Of a stretch of DNA of 5,158 nt, positions 1-5,158 are shown one piece after another (the stretch's first letter is position 1; each line of letters begins with the position of its first letter). A program made the position numbers and the translations under genes. A model generated the notes under the pieces. That model did no database searches, was not told where the DNA came from, and was given only the letters and a program-made list of their open reading frames with translations. The DNA lies in assembly GCA_016210825.1 (NCBI GenBank), contig JACQTM010000382.1, positions 1 to 5,158 of the forward strand, written 5' to 3'. The stretch is from Hyphomicrobiales bacterium. GTDB lineage: Bacteria; Pseudomonadota; Alphaproteobacteria; Rhizobiales; Xanthobacteraceae.

Positions 1-143
1 CCCGAGCCGGACTCGCCGACGAGTGCAACGGTTTCTCCCTTGCCGATTGCGAAGGTGACGCGATCGACAGCCAACGTCTCGTGGTCCGCCTGCCGAAAGG
101 CGACGGAGAGATCCTTGATCTGCAGCAGCGGCTCGCCACTCAT
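1..143 (-). CDS. yejF: YejF-type ABC transporter ATPase, N-terminal fragment (runs off left edge)
   Basis: This is the start of the ATP-hydrolysing subunit that powers the YejB/YejE permease on the cytoplasmic side. Only 47 codons are present, beginning MSGEPLLQIKDLSVAF, a typical ABC ATPase opening: a first beta strand followed by an aromatic A-loop-like region. The visible part ends in GESGSG, the first residues of the Walker A motif; the lysine and serine or threonine that should follow lie outside the window. Full-length YejF proteins usually carry two fused ATPase domains (E. coli YejF is about 530 residues), so most of the gene is missing here. The ATG at 141-143 overlaps the yejE TGA as ATGA, which implies translational coupling; the upstream GAGAAAGA is only a weak ribosome-binding site. 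The assignment to YejF rather than OppD or DppD rests mainly on its position directly after yejE. Confidence 0.9.
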   Translation of the reverse strand, partial: MSGEPLLQIKDLSVAFRQADHETLAVDRVTFAIGKGETVALVGESGS

Positions 144-1318
144 GCGAATGTCTTTCTCGCGTCGAATGCGTCACGGACCGCTTCGCCGATGAAAATCAAC
201 AACGACAGCATGATCGCGATGGAGAAAAATCCAGTTAGGCCTAGCCACGGCGCCTGGACATTCGATTTAGCCTGCGAGAGCATTTCACCAAGCGACGGCG
301 ATCCTGGCGGCAGGCCAAAGCCGAGAAAGTCGAGCGCAGTGAGTGTCGTTACCGATGACGACAGAATAAAGGGCAGAAACGTCAGCGTTGCGACCATCGC
401 ATTCGGCAGCAAATGTCGAAACATGATGATGGCGTTGGAGACACCGAGCGCCCGCGCGGCTTGGATATATTCAAAATTGCGTCCGCGCAAAAACTCCGCG
501 CGTACGACGCCGACAAGCGAGACCCACGAGAACAGCAACAAAATACCAAGCAGGACGAAGAAGCCGGGGACCAGTACCGACGAAATGATGAGCAGAAGAT
601 AAAGCGAGGGCACCGAGGTCCATATTTCGATAAAGCGCTGGAACAGTAAGTCCGTCCAACCGCCAAAATAACCTTGCACGGCGCCAGCGGTCACGCCGAG
701 GGCGGATGAAACGAGTGTCAGAATCAGCCCAAACAGCACCGAGATGCGAAAACCGTAAATCAAGCGCGCGACCAGATCGCGGCCTTGATCGTCGGTGCCG
801 AGCCAGTTGTATTCGAGATCACGGCAGCTCGTTAGCCTCTTGCGCTTAACGACGGGCTCGCACTCCTTCTCCGTGAGCAGCCAGGTCGGTTTCGACGGCG
901 CGGGCGTCGGCAAATCGAGATTATGGGTATCGTAGGAATAACGGATCAGCGGCCACACAACGGTACCGCCCTTCTCGGCGATTAAATTCTGCAGGAAGGG
1001 ATCGCGGTAATCCGCCGCCGTCTCGAACTCGCCGCCAAACGCCGTTTCTGCATAGGTCACAATCGACGGGAAGTAAAAGCGGCCATCATATTTGATCAGG
1101 AACGGCCGATCGTTAGCGACAAATTCGGCGAACAACGAAAATATAAACAGCGCGGTAAATATCCAAAAAGACCAAAAGCCGCGCCGGTTGGATTTGAAAT
1201 TTTGCCAACGGCGGCGATTGATCGGCGAAAGTGTGAAGCGGCCGCGCGGCGGCGTGACATCGGTCTTGTCTCGTACCGACGCAGTTGTCTCAGATCTTTT
1301 CGGTACTGGCGCGTCCAC
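140..1318 (-). CDS. yejE: YejE-type ABC transporter permease (oligopeptide/microcin C family)
   Basis: This is the second inner-membrane permease of the importer, pairing with YejB to form the channel. From the GTG at 1316-1318 the protein has 392 residues, longer than E. coli YejE (341). Residues 34-47 (SPINRRRWQNFKSN) are the usual basic cytoplasmic segment, followed by a first membrane helix at about 48-69. A long periplasmic loop then leads to LGTDDQGRD (173-181), a signature of OppC/DppC-type permeases. Five further helices lie at about 192-216, 238-255, 256-275, 308-334 and 359-382. The EAA loop that docks on the ATPase is textbook: QAARALGVSNAIIMFRHLLP at 286-305. The GTG start has a weak GGGAAG 9 bases upstream and sits 4 bases after the yejB stop. 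A TTG at 1346-1348 would add 10 residues but has no ribosome-binding site. The stop overlaps the yejF ATG. Family assignment is firm; the exact start is less so. Confidence 0.95.
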   Translation of the reverse strand: MDAPVPKRSETTASVRDKTDVTPPRGRFTLSPINRRRWQNFKSNRRGFWSFWIFTALFIFSLFAEFVANDRPFLIKYDGRFYFPSIVTYAETAFGGEFETAADYRDPFLQNLIAEKGGTVVWPLIRYSYDTHNLDLPTPAPSKPTWLLTEKECEPVVKRKRLTSCRDLEYNWLGTDDQGRDLVARLIYGFRISVLFGLILTLVSSALGVTAGAVQGYFGGWTDLLFQRFIEIWTSVPSLYLLLIISSVLVPGFFVLLGILLLFSWVSLVGVVRAEFLRGRNFEYIQAARALGVSNAIIMFRHLLPNAMVATLTFLPFILSSSVTTLTALDFLGFGLPPGSPSLGEMLSQAKSNVQAPWLGLTGFFSIAIMLSLLIFIGEAVRDAFDARKTFA

Positions 1319-1322
1319 GGTG

Positions 1323-2438
1323 TCACACTTCCCGTGTTTCGAAATCAATACGTGGATCGATCCACGTATAGGTGAGATCGGAGATCAGATTCACCACGAG
1401 TCCGATCAGCGCGAAGATATAGAGAGTCGCGAACACCACCGGATAATCGCGGTTGAGCACGCTTTCGAAGCCGAGCAGCCCGAGGCCATCGAGGGAAAAT
1501 ATCGTTTCGATCAAGAGCGAGCCCGAGAAGAACGCGTGCACGAACGCTCCCGGGAAACCCGCAATCACGATCAGCATGGCATTGCGGAAAATATGGCCGT
1601 AAAGCACCTGATTACTGGCACAGCCCTTGGCGCGCGCGGTGAGCACATATTGTTTGCGGATTTCATCCAAAAATGAATTCTTGGTGAGCAAGGTCATCGT
1701 TGCGAAAGCGCCAAGCGCCATGGAAACGATCGGTAAAGCCAGGTGCCAGAAATAATCGATGATTTGCCGATACCATGGCAGGGTCGCGAAATTATCGGAT
1801 GTCAGCCCGCGCAGCGGGAAGAAATCGAAGAACGATCCCCCGGCAAAGAGAATGATCAGCAGAATCGCGAACAGAAATCCCGGGATCGCGTAACCAATGA
1901 TAACGATCCCGGAGGTCCAGGTATCGAAACGTGTGCCATCGTGCACCGCCTTGCGGATGCCAAGCGGAATCGAAATGAGGTATGTGAGCAGCGTCATCCA
2001 GATGCCAAGCGACATCGAGACCGGCAGTTTTTCCTTGACCAACTGCAGCACGCTGACATCACGAAAATAGCTTTTGCCGAAATCGAAGCGGGCATAGTTC
2101 CACAGCATCAGTCCAAAGCGTTCGTAGGCCGGCCTATCGAAGCCAAACTGCTTCTCCAGGCTCTTGATGAATTCAGGATCGAGGCCCTGAGCCCCGCGAT
2201 ATTTGGAAGTCACGGCATCGACTTGGCTGCCGCCCTGAAGTTGCCCGCGCGCCCCGAAATCACCGCCTGGTGAACCGGAAATACGCGAGGTCGCTCCGGT
2301 ATCGGAGCCGGATAGTTGCGCGATCACACGTTCCACCGGACCGCCGGGCGCGAATTGCACGACGACAAACGACACCAGCATGATCCCGAGCAAGGTCGGG
2401 ATCATGAACAGAATGCGGCGGACGATATAGGCGGTCAT
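1323..2438 (-). CDS. yejB: YejB-type ABC transporter permease (oligopeptide/microcin C family)
   Basis: This is the first inner-membrane permease of the importer and the partner of YejE. It has 371 residues, close to E. coli YejB (364). The N-terminus MTAYIVRRILFMIPTLLGIM is the classic OppB/DppB opening, with a first helix at about 9-28 followed by FAPGGP (29-34). A glycine/serine-rich periplasmic stretch at about 42-80 precedes YRGAQGLDPE, which is typical of YejB and absent from most DppB proteins. Further helices lie at about 141-161, 176-199, 231-254, 287-311 and 333-355. The EAA-like loop is ARAKGCASNQVLYGHIFRNA at 268-287, an imperfect form as usual in YejB. The C-terminus carries the conserved TWIDPRID. 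The ATG at 2436-2438 has only a weak CCGGAA in front. It is overlapped by the stop of a possible 12-codon leader ORF, so initiation may depend on coupling. The TGA is at 1323-1325. Confidence 0.96.
   Translation of the reverse strand: MTAYIVRRILFMIPTLLGIMLVSFVVVQFAPGGPVERVIAQLSGSDTGATSRISGSPGGDFGARGQLQGGSQVDAVTSKYRGAQGLDPEFIKSLEKQFGFDRPAYERFGLMLWNYARFDFGKSYFRDVSVLQLVKEKLPVSMSLGIWMTLLTYLISIPLGIRKAVHDGTRFDTWTSGIVIIGYAIPGFLFAILLIILFAGGSFFDFFPLRGLTSDNFATLPWYRQIIDYFWHLALPIVSMALGAFATMTLLTKNSFLDEIRKQYVLTARAKGCASNQVLYGHIFRNAMLIVIAGFPGAFVHAFFSGSLLIETIFSLDGLGLLGFESVLNRDYPVVFATLYIFALIGLVVNLISDLTYTWIDPRIDFETREV
1328..1333 (-). promoter_or_regulatory. Weak ribosome-binding site for yejE
   Basis: The transcript reads GGGAAG here, 9 bases before the GTG at 1316-1318 and inside the last codons of yejB. 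The match to the anti-Shine-Dalgarno sequence is modest. No comparable purine run precedes the upstream TTG at 1346-1348, which is why the GTG is preferred as the start. Ribosomes terminating at the yejB TGA (1323-1325) could also restart at this GTG. Confidence 0.4.
1348..1369. repeat. Perfect 22-bp palindrome within the 3' end of yejB
   Basis: The sequence is perfectly self-complementary around a centre between 1358 and 1359; the half-site on the plus strand is ATACGTGGATC. Pairing breaks at 1347/1370. It lies in yejB codons 357-364, which encode YTWIDPRI, a conserved C-terminal segment of this permease family, so the protein fixes part of the sequence. In mRNA it could fold as a 9-bp stem with a UCGA loop, ending 29 bases before the yejE GTG. 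It may be an operator, an mRNA stability or translation element, or chance built on conserved codons. The palindrome itself is certain; a function is not. Confidence 0.85.
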
Positions 2439-2473
2439 GTTCCGGCTTCGTTGTAATGCGAATCGTGTTTCAT
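2435..2473 (-). CDS. Possible 12-residue leader ORF coupled to yejB
   Basis: In the gap between SBP2 and yejB an ATG at 2471-2473 opens a 12-codon frame, MKHDSHYNEAGT, ending in a TGA at 2435-2437 that overlaps the yejB ATG as ATGA. A purine-rich AAAGGGTGAA lies immediately upstream, but its spacing to the ATG is short. The peptide resembles nothing I recognise and has no run of a single amino acid of the kind used in attenuation. It could serve to bring ribosomes to yejB, whose own ribosome-binding site is poor, or it could be a chance frame. It is kept because the same stop-start overlap joins the other genes of this operon. Confidence 0.3.
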   Translation of the reverse strand: MKHDSHYNEAGT

Positions 2474-2475
2474 TT

Positions 2476-2499
2476 CACCCTTTGGGGCGTGTATTGCCC
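2476..2499 (-). promoter_or_regulatory. Two mutually exclusive small hairpins in the SBP2-yejB gap
   Basis: In the transcript, GGGC (2496-2499) can pair with GCCC (2485-2488) around a 7-base loop. Alternatively CGCCC (2485-2489) can pair with GGGUG (2476-2480) around a CAAA loop, including one G-U pair. Both use the same GCCC, so only one can form. The second would hide the purine-rich stretch in front of the possible leader ORF. The stems are short (4 and 5 bp) and no U-tract follows, so this is not an intrinsic terminator. No promoter elements were recognised in the 71-base gap (2439-2509). Confidence 0.2.
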
Positions 2500-2509
2500 G
2501 GTAATAACG

Positions 2510-4384
2510 TTATCCTCCACGCTCGAGCTTTGCTGCTTTCGCTGTGTCGTACCACCAGGTTTCCGGGATGCCGCGGCCGTAGCGCGGCTTCTGCGGAGGC
2601 CGGGCGAACATGTCCCAATAAGCGATCCAATGCGAGGCTTTGTACCAGTGCGGAATCCAATACCGGCCGGCGCGGATCACGCGGTCGAGCGTCTTGCAGG
2701 CCACGACCAGGGCCGGCCGCGTCGGTGCGGCGATGATGGCGTCGATCAGTTTATCGATCGCTGGATCGGCCATGCCGGAGAGATTTTGGGCGCCCTTGGT
2801 CGCCGCAGCCTGCGAGGAAAAGAATGTCCGCAACGAATCGCCGGGCGTCGTGGAAAACGAGAATCGTTGAACCGTGAGATCGAAATCGAAATCATCCACG
2901 CGCGCCCGAAATTGCACGGGATCGACGATGCGCAGCGTCGCGTCGATGCCGAGCACGCCGAGATTCTTGATGAATGGCATGTGATGCGGCTGGAAGGTCG
3001 GCTCCTCAATCAGGAATTCGACCGCGATGCGTTCGCCATTCGGGAGCACACGCTTGCCGTCCTTGATCGGCAAGCCGGCCTGCTGCAGCAAGCTGTTCGC
3101 CTTGCGCAGAAGGTTGCGGTCCTGTCCCGAACCGTCGGAGACAGGCGGCACGAACGGCTCGCCAAACACTTCATCGGGAACCTTGCCGCGGAACGGCGCC
3201 AGCAACGCCAATTCATCGGCGCCCGGCTGACCCACCGCCATCATGTCTGAATTTTGAAACACCGAATGGGTGCGCTCGTACGAGCCGTACATGATGGTCT
3301 TGTTGGTCCATTCGAAGTCGAAGGCATAGATCAATGCCTCGCGCACACGCGGATCTTTGAATTTCGCACGCCGTGTATTGATGAACCAGCCCTGTGCGCC
3401 GGATGGCGTGTCGTCTGAAATGACCTCACGCTTAACCCGCCCATCGCGCAATGCCGGGAATTCGTAGCGCGTCGCCCAGACCCGCGAGGTGAATTCTTCG
3501 CGAAAGAGATAGGATTTTGCGGTGAACGCCTCGAAACCGACCTCGCGATCGCGAAAATACTCAAAGCGAAGTGCATCGAAATTATTCAATCCGCGGCTGG
3601 CCGGCAGATCCGCGCCCCACCAATCCTTGACGCGCTGGTATTCAATGTAGCGACCCGCTTCGAACCGCCCGACCTGATAAGCGCCGGATCCAAGTGGAAT
3701 GTCGAGCGTCGATTCTTCGAACGGACGTTTTTCATAATACGCGCGTGAAAAGATCGGTAAGCCCGCAACAAACAACGGCACGTCGCGTCCGCGTTTCGGC
3801 TCGAAGCGCACAATGACCGTTGCGTCGTCAGTTGCCTCGGCGCCATCAAAATCGCGAAGCAATTGCTGGATAATCGGGTGACCTTTGGCTTTGAGCGTGG
3901 TGAGCGAGAAGACAACATCGCGGGCCGTGAGCTTGGTGCCGTCATGGAAACGCGCCTGCGGCCGCATCAGGAAGCGATAGGTCAAGCCGTCGGACGAAAT
4001 GCGCACCGCGCGTGCGGCAAGCCCATACATGGCGTCGGGCTCATCGGCCGCGCGCCCCATTAGGGTCGCGAAGGTCAGTTCCATGCCTTGAGCGGCATCG
4101 CCTCGGAGGATGTAGCTATTGAGCGAATTGAAAGTAAGAAAGGACTGGTTGAATTGCCGGTTCGGTCCAATCTGGGAGAAGACGCCTCCCTTGGGTGCCT
4201 TGGGATCGACGTAAGCGAAGTGCGGAAAATCGGCTGGATATTTCAAGTCGCCGAACGACGAAATGCCGTGCCGCTCGACTTCGTCAACGGCCTGCGCCGG
4301 CGTAAGACGCCAACGCCCAGAGCTGACCACCGCTGCCGCGCCTGCCGCGAATTTCAATACGCTGCGGCGTGATGCAAGGGTCAC
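2510..4384 (-). CDS. yejA: YejA-family periplasmic oligopeptide-binding protein with Tat signal (SBP2)
   Basis: This is a periplasmic solute-binding protein of family 5 (SBP_bac_5), which captures the substrate and hands it to YejB/YejE. From the GTG at 4382-4384 it has 624 residues, near E. coli YejA (604). Residues 1-32 form a twin-arginine signal (SRRSVLK at 5-11). The mature protein starts with the YejA hallmarks HGISSFGDLKYPADFPHF (39-56) and DPKAPKGG (60-67). Family-typical stretches follow: DGLTYRFLMRPQARFHDGTKLTARDV (132-157, the family 5 signature region), LGSGAYQVGRFEAGRYIEYQRVKDWWG (231-257), and GWFINTRRAKFKDPRVREAL (332-351). The C-terminus has NLSGMADPAIDKLI (534-547) and WWYDTAKAAKL (610-620). 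The GTG overlaps the SBP1 TGA as GTGA, and AAGGTGGG lies 9 bases upstream. The open frame extends further upstream, but that part lies over SBP1 and lacks protein-like sequence. The ligand is unknown; peptides or muropeptides are the family precedents. Confidence 0.95.
   Translation of the reverse strand: MTLASRRSVLKFAAGAAAVVSSGRWRLTPAQAVDEVERHGISSFGDLKYPADFPHFAYVDPKAPKGGVFSQIGPNRQFNQSFLTFNSLNSYILRGDAAQGMELTFATLMGRAADEPDAMYGLAARAVRISSDGLTYRFLMRPQARFHDGTKLTARDVVFSLTTLKAKGHPIIQQLLRDFDGAEATDDATVIVRFEPKRGRDVPLFVAGLPIFSRAYYEKRPFEESTLDIPLGSGAYQVGRFEAGRYIEYQRVKDWWGADLPASRGLNNFDALRFEYFRDREVGFEAFTAKSYLFREEFTSRVWATRYEFPALRDGRVKREVISDDTPSGAQGWFINTRRAKFKDPRVREALIYAFDFEWTNKTIMYGSYERTHSVFQNSDMMAVGQPGADELALLAPFRGKVPDEVFGEPFVPPVSDGSGQDRNLLRKANSLLQQAGLPIKDGKRVLPNGERIAVEFLIEEPTFQPHHMPFIKNLGVLGIDATLRIVDPVQFRARVDDFDFDLTVQRFSFSTTPGDSLRTFFSSQAAATKGAQNLSGMADPAIDKLIDAIIAAPTRPALVVACKTLDRVIRAGRYWIPHWYKASHWIAYWDMFARPPQKPRYGRGIPETWWYDTAKAAKLERGG
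4289..4384 (-). other. Twin-arginine (Tat) signal peptide of SBP2
   Basis: Residues 1-32 of SBP2 show the three parts of a Tat signal. A basic n-region carries S-R-R-S-V-L-K at 5-11, matching the consensus S-R-R-x-F-L-K except for V in place of F. A mild alanine/glycine/valine-rich core follows at about 12-20. The c-region contains arginines at 24 and 26, which disfavour the Sec route, and ends in AQA, a good signal peptidase I site before VDEVERHG. Export in folded form through TatABC to the periplasm is inferred. Confidence 0.8.
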
Positions 4385-5158
4385 TGCCGCGATCCCACCT
4401 TGGTTGCCTTTGCCGCGTCCCACCACCAAACCGTCGGAAAGGCGGATAATCCATATTTCGGCAACGGGTCGGGGCGACCAAAGCGATCCCAACGCGCAGT
4501 GCGCACCTTGCCGTAAGTCCATTGCGGAACGACGTAATGATTCCACAACAACACGCGATCGAGGGCCTTTGTCGCTGCGACAAGCTCGGCGCGATTTTTG
4601 GCGAAGATCACGTGGCCGATGAGCGTGTCGATCGCTGGATTCTTGATGCCGACGAGATTGCGCGAGCCGGGCTGATCGGCGGCCTGCGAGCCCCAAAATC
4701 CGCGCTGCTCATTGCCGGGTGAAAGCGATTCACCCCAAGATACCGTGGTGATATCGAAATCCCATTGCCGCAAGCGATTTTCGTACTGAGCGTCATCGAC
4801 GGTGCGAACGGTGACCGTTATGCCAAGGCGCTCGAGTGAGGGCTTATAGAACAGAACGAAGCGCTCCGAATTCGGATCGGAGGCGAGAAACTCGACGCTG
4901 AACGGCTCGCCATTCTTGCCATCGACGAGCTTCCTGTCACGGATTTCGTAGCCCGCCTCCTTCAAGAGGCGCAAGCCTTCGCGCAGATTGGCGCGCACTG
5001 CTTCCGGATTGCCGCCGGTCGGATTCGTATAAGGTTTGGTGAATAACTCGGGCGGCACCTTGTCGCGTACGGTCCGCAGAATTTCCAGTTCCTGCCCCTC
5101 CGGTAATCCCTGCGAGGCAAGTTCCGTTCCTTCGAAATAACTCACGATGCGCTTATAC
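4381..5158 (-). CDS. YejA-family periplasmic binding protein, C-terminal part (SBP1, runs off right edge)
   Basis: This is the C-terminal 258 residues of a second family 5 solute-binding protein, paralogous to SBP2 and encoded directly upstream of it. The frame is open to the window edge (YKRIVSYFEGTELAS and onward); the GTG at 5143-5145 is an internal valine codon, not the start. SYFEGTELASQGLPEGQELEIL aligns with SBP2 residues 374-396, so roughly 370 residues including any signal peptide lie outside. Shared motifs are RNLVGIKNPAIDTLI, ALDRVLLWNHYVVPQW and PKYGLSAFPTVWWWDAAKATKV, against NLSGMADPAIDKLI, TLDRVIRAGRYWIPHW and WWYDTAKAAKL in SBP2. The fragment retains the typical RDKVPPELFT and WDFDITTVSWGESLSPGNEQRGFWGSQAAD stretches. 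The two proteins are clearly diverged, not a recent duplication, and probably bind different ligands or the same ligand differently. The TGA overlaps the SBP2 GTG. Confidence 0.93.
   Translation of the reverse strand, partial: YKRIVSYFEGTELASQGLPEGQELEILRTVRDKVPPELFTKPYTNPTGGNPEAVRANLREGLRLLKEAGYEIRDRKLVDGKNGEPFSVEFLASDPNSERFVLFYKPSLERLGITVTVRTVDDAQYENRLRQWDFDITTVSWGESLSPGNEQRGFWGSQAADQPGSRNLVGIKNPAIDTLIGHVIFAKNRAELVAATKALDRVLLWNHYVVPQWTYGKVRTARWDRFGRPDPLPKYGLSAFPTVWWWDAAKATKVGSRQ
4394..4401 (-). promoter_or_regulatory. Ribosome-binding site deciding the GTG start of SBP2
   Basis: The transcript reads AAGGTGGG here, a reasonable Shine-Dalgarno match, 9 bases before the GTG at 4382-4384. Together with the GTGA overlap and the Tat signal beginning immediately after, it fixes the start. 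It removes the apparent 104-residue N-terminal extension that the longer open frame would give. Confidence 0.6.

Noticed and set aside
1743..2273. Long plus-strand open frame opposite yejB, and similar frames at 2456-3250, 1092-1676 and 81-602
   Set aside because: All lie antisense to clear conserved genes, have compositions skewed to Arg, Glu, His and Asp typical of reverse-strand shadows, and show no recognisable domain.
2439..2509. Terminator or internal promoter between SBP2 and yejB
   Set aside because: The hairpins are short with no U-tract, and no convincing -35/-10 pair is visible, so read-through within one operon is the simpler reading.
2504..2513. 10-bp palindrome ATAACGTTAT over the SBP2 stop codon
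   Set aside because: Palindromes of this length are expected several times by chance in a window of this size.
3543..3554. 12-bp palindrome TCGCGATCGCGA inside SBP2, and TAGGCCGGCCTA near 2125-2136 inside yejB
   Set aside because: About one 12-bp palindrome is expected by chance, and more in GC-rich coding sequence; neither sits at a gene junction.
4385..4696. In-frame 104-codon upstream extension of SBP2 beginning at an ATG-like start at 4696
   Set aside because: It lies entirely over the well-conserved SBP1 C-terminus in another frame, is rich in Arg and Ser like a shadow frame, and would place the Tat signal internally. The GTG at 4384 has a ribosome-binding site and a stop-start overlap.
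5143..5145. GTG as the start of SBP1
   Set aside because: The frame continues upstream to the window edge with family-like residues (YKRIV), and the alignment to SBP2 begins around its residue 370, so this is an internal valine codon.
1..5158. Mobile elements, CRISPR arrays, tRNA or other RNA genes, or a hidden novel system
   Set aside because: Essentially every base except the 71-base and 4-base gaps belongs to a conserved transporter gene, and I saw no repeat array, transposase, terminal repeats or tRNA-like fold.

Overview
The window is a compact piece of one operon, read entirely on the minus strand, encoding an oligopeptide-type ABC importer of the YejABEF family. In transcription order (right to left) it holds the C-terminal part of a first periplasmic solute-binding protein (SBP1), a complete second paralogous binding protein with a twin-arginine signal (SBP2, YejA family), the two inner-membrane permeases YejB and YejE, and the first 47 codons of the ATPase YejF. 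Both edges cut genes: SBP1 lacks its N-terminal part and YejF ends inside its Walker A motif.

The organism looks like an alphaproteobacterium of the Hyphomicrobiales (Rhizobiales). The evidence is GC content judged by eye in the high fifties, the yejA-yejA-yejB-yejE-yejF order, and YejE/YejB sequence that reads like Bradyrhizobium and related lineages. That placement rests on recall of family sequences, not on a search.

The genes are tightly packed. SBP1 and SBP2 overlap by 4 bases (GTGA), yejB and the favoured yejE start lie 4 bases apart, and yejE and yejF overlap by 4 bases (ATGA). The only real gap is 71 bases between SBP2 and yejB. It contains a possible 12-codon leader ORF whose stop overlaps the yejB start, and two weak, mutually exclusive hairpins. 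No promoter, terminator, RNA gene, mobile element, CRISPR array or unrelated gene was seen.

Functionally, the binding proteins should capture peptides or peptide-containing compounds in the periplasm and deliver them to a YejB/YejE channel powered by YejF. Related systems import microcin C in E. coli, are needed for resistance to host antimicrobial peptides in Sinorhizobium and Brucella, and take up muropeptides in Agrobacterium. The substrate here cannot be read from sequence alone. The least expected DNA feature is a perfect 22-bp palindrome inside the 3' end of yejB, just upstream of the yejE start. The rest is a conserved transporter operon, and I see no strong sign of an undescribed system.
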